Assembly: GCF_007845675.1 (NCBI RefSeq)
Contig: NZ_VOBR01000018.1
Location: 62,001 to 126,000 of the forward strand
Length of the DNA: 64,000 bases
DNA from: Lentzea tibetensis
Lineage (GTDB): Bacteria > Actinomycetota > Actinomycetes > Mycobacteriales > Pseudonocardiaceae
Reading direction: 5' to 3'
Shown here: piece after piece, positions 62,277 through 64,000 of the stretch
How positions within the stretch are numbered: position 1 is the first letter of the stretch
Layout of the letters: every line of letters begins with the position of its first letter
Notes under the pieces: generated by a model
What the model saw: the letters and a program-made list of their open reading frames with translations, nothing else
The model's database searches: none
What the model was told of the DNA's origin: nothing
Position numbers and translations under genes: made by a program

Positions 62277-64000
62277 TCAGAGACCGAGATCAGCCTCGAA
62301 CGCGCCTTCCTCGAGCCGGTTCTTCACCGTGGTGAGGAACCGACCGGCGTCCGCACCGTCGACCAGCCGGTGGTCGTAGGTGAGCGCGAGGTACATCATC
62401 GACCGGATGGCGATGGTGTCGCCGCCGTCCTCGTCGGTGATGACGACCGCGCGCTTCTTGACCACGCCGACGCCCAGGATGCCGACCTGCGGCTGCTGGA
62501 TGATCGGGGTGTCGAACAGCGCGCCGTTGCTGCCGAGGTTGGTCAGCGAGAACGTGCCGCCGGTGAGCTCGTCCGGCGTCAGCTTGTTGGACCGCGCCCG
62601 AGCGGCGAGGTCGCCGATCTTGTGCGCGAGACCGGCCAGGTTGAGGTCACCGGAGTTGTGGATGACGGCGTTGAGCAGGCCGCGGTCCGTGTCGATCGCG
62701 ATACCCAGGTGCTCGGCACCGTGGTACGTGACCTCCTTCTTCTCCTCGTCGATCGACGCGTTCAGCACCGGGTGCTGCTTGAGCGCCTCGATCGCCGCCT
62801 TGGCGAAGAACGGCAGGAAGGTCAGCTTGGCGCCCTCGCGCTGCTCGAACGCCTTCTTGGCCTGGTTGCGCAGGCGGGCGATCTTGGTGACGTCCACCTC
62901 GAACACCTGCGTGAGCTGTGCGGACATCTGCAGCGACTCGCGGGTGCGCTGCGCGACGATCTGACGCAGGCGGGGGAGCTTCTGCACGGTGCCGCGCTTG
63001 CCGCTGGTGTCGACCGAGGCCGGAGCGGCGGTGCGGGCGGCGGGTGCGGCCGCGGCCGGAGCGGCGGGTGCCGGAGCCGGGGCCTTCTTGGCCTCGACGG
63101 CGGCGAGCACGTCCTGCTTGCGGATGCGGCCACCGACGCCGGTGCCCTTCAGCGAAGCCAGGTCGATGCCGTTCTCCGACGCCAGCTTGCGGACGAGCGG
63201 CGTCACGTACGGCTGGCCGTTCGCGTCCTCGCCCGAAGCCGAAGCCGGCGCGGCGGCCGGCGCGGCGGCGGCCGGAGCAGCAGCCGGGGCCGGAGCGGGG
63301 GCAGCGGCGGCGGGTGCCGGGGCAGCCGGAGCCGGCGGAGCGGCGGCGGGAGCCGGAGCAGCGGCGGCCGGGGCCGGGCTGCCGGAACCGATGACGGCGA
63401 GCTGGCCGCCGACCTCGACGGTCTCGTCCTCGCCCGCGGTGATCGCCAGCAGCGTGCCCGCGACCGGGGACGGGATCTCGGTGTCGACCTTGTCGGTCGA
63501 GACCTCGAGCAGCGGCTCGTCGACGGCGACGCTGTCGCCGACCTGCTTCAGCCACCGGGTGACGGTGCCCTCGGTGACGCTCTCGCCGAGCGCGGGCATC
63601 GTGACCGGCGTGCCCTCGGCAGAACCGGAATCGGCAGAACCGGAATCGGAAGAGGCGGGAGCGGCGGCCGGGGCCGGAGCCTCCTCGGCGGCCGGAGCGG
63701 CGGGCTCCTCGGCGGCGGGCGCGGACTCCTGAGCGGGCTCGGGCGTGGCGGCGGGCGCGCTGTCACCGTCACCGATGACGGCGAGCTCACCGCCGACCTC
63801 GACGGTGTCGTCCTCCTGCGCGACGATCTTCTGCAGAACGCCTGCCGCGGGGGAGGGGATCTCCGTGTCGACCTTGTCGGTGGACACCTCGAGCAACGGC
63901 TCGTCCACCTCCACCCGGTCGCCTTCCTGCTTCAACCACCGGGTGACGGTGCCTTCGGTGACGCTCTCACCGAGTGCTGGCATCTGGACGGAGAAGGCCA
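62277..64000 (-). CDS. sucB: 2-oxoglutarate dehydrogenase E2 (dihydrolipoamide succinyltransferase)
   Basis: 574 aa predicted; the start codon's A lies one base beyond the window, since the last bases read TGGCCTTCTCCGTCCAG in frame, giving the usual (M)[13 protein letters not shown]. Two lipoyl domains with lipoyl-Lys in [14 protein letters not shown], joined by long Ala/Pro linkers, then an E3-binding domain ([19 protein letters not shown]) and the catalytic core with [13 protein letters not shown] (catalytic His/Asp). Central carbon metabolism enzyme and a client of LipA/LipB, whose genes are in this window. A strong terminator follows. Confidence 0.97.
   Translation of the reverse strand, partial: AFSVQMPALGESVTEGTVTRWLKQEGDRVEVDEPLLEVSTDKVDTEIPSPAAGVLQKIVAQEDDTVEVGGELAVIGDGDSAPAATPEPAQESAPAAEEPAAPAAEEAPAPAAAPASSDSGSADSGSAEGTPVTMPALGESVTEGTVTRWLKQVGDSVAVDEPLLEVSTDKVDTEIPSPVAGTLLAITAGEDETVEVGGQLAVIGSGSPAPAAAAPAPAAAPPAPAAPAPAAAAPAPAPAAAPAAAAPAAAPASASGEDANGQPYVTPLVRKLASENGIDLASLKGTGVGGRIRKQDVLAAVEAKKAPAPAPAAPAAAAPAARTAAPASVDTSGKRGTVQKLPRLRQIVAQRTRESLQMSAQLTQVFEVDVTKIARLRNQAKKAFEQREGAKLTFLPFFAKAAIEALKQHPVLNASIDEEKKEVTYHGAEHLGIAIDTDRGLLNAVIHNSGDLNLAGLAHKIGDLAARARSNKLTPDELTGGTFSLTNLGSNGALFDTPIIQQPQVGILGVGVVKKRAVVITDEDGGDTIAIRSMMYLALTYDHRLVDGADAGRFLTTVKNRLEEGAFEADLGL

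Overview
The window is high-GC actinobacterial DNA. Tight ATGA/GTGA gene overlaps, GTG starts, a DUF397/XRE pair, SARP regulators and MbtH point to a Pseudonocardiaceae-type actinomycete (Lentzea/Saccharothrix/Actinosynnema-like). That placement is an inference from gene style; no rRNA or tRNA is present to fix it.

Layout. (1) 1-5.5 kb is background: the end of an Hsp70-like gene, its TPR/OmpA-like membrane partner, an XRE-DUF5753/DUF397 pair and a DUF222/HNH endonuclease, then a repeat-bearing gap. (2) About 5.9-42.6 kb is a large lipopeptide-type NRPS cluster. Leftward run FAAL-ACP then a three-module NRPS (C-A-T)x3; rightward run type II thioesterase, C-A*-T with a dead A domain, MbtH, C*-A-T-R, clavaminate-synthase-like oxygenase, free-standing C*-A, MT-type protein, TyrA-like dehydrogenase, ThDP decarboxylase, DegT aminotransferase, split transketolase, a LysW-type amino-group carrier protein (AmCP) with LysX/LysY/LysZ/LysK homologues, and an EamA exporter. 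A perfect 21-bp hairpin then separates it from a leftward SARP-NB-ARC regulator and a chorismate mutase. (3) 42.8-45.1 kb: small membrane protein, saccharopine-dehydrogenase-like protein, lipA. (4) 45.2-58.7 kb lies between lipA and lipB, genes that are commonly neighbours: an SDR/TetR divergent unit with clear palindromes, then a TOMM (azoline RiPP) locus with a 57-aa candidate precursor, a fused leader-binding/YcaO cyclodehydratase, a SagB protein lacking its nitroreductase half and a tandem-fused double histidine kinase, set among duplicated SARP, response-regulator and kinase genes. (5) 58.7-64 kb: lipB, PAP2, TIGR01777 epimerase, a 1.4 kb gene-free stretch with two nested palindromes and two minisatellites, and sucB (E2o), whose start codon is cut by the window end.

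How the main cluster could work. FAAL activates a fatty acid and loads its own ACP. The three-module NRPS adds three residues with near-identical specificity codes. The C-A*-T module has an A domain without its catalytic core, while a separate gene supplies an A domain without a carrier domain, so in-trans loading is the natural reading. The last module ends in a reductase, implying release as aldehyde or alcohol. The LysW/X/Z/Y + transketolase + aminotransferase + LysK set matches the AmCP route to 2,6-diamino-5,7-dihydroxyheptanoate (DADH) known from vazabitide/azinomycin-type pathways. An AmCP-made diamino acid entering a fatty-acylated, reductively released NRPS peptide is the most interesting prediction here. 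Chorismate mutase, the TyrA-like dehydrogenase and the ThDP decarboxylase suggest a further aromatic or C2-unit branch whose role is open.
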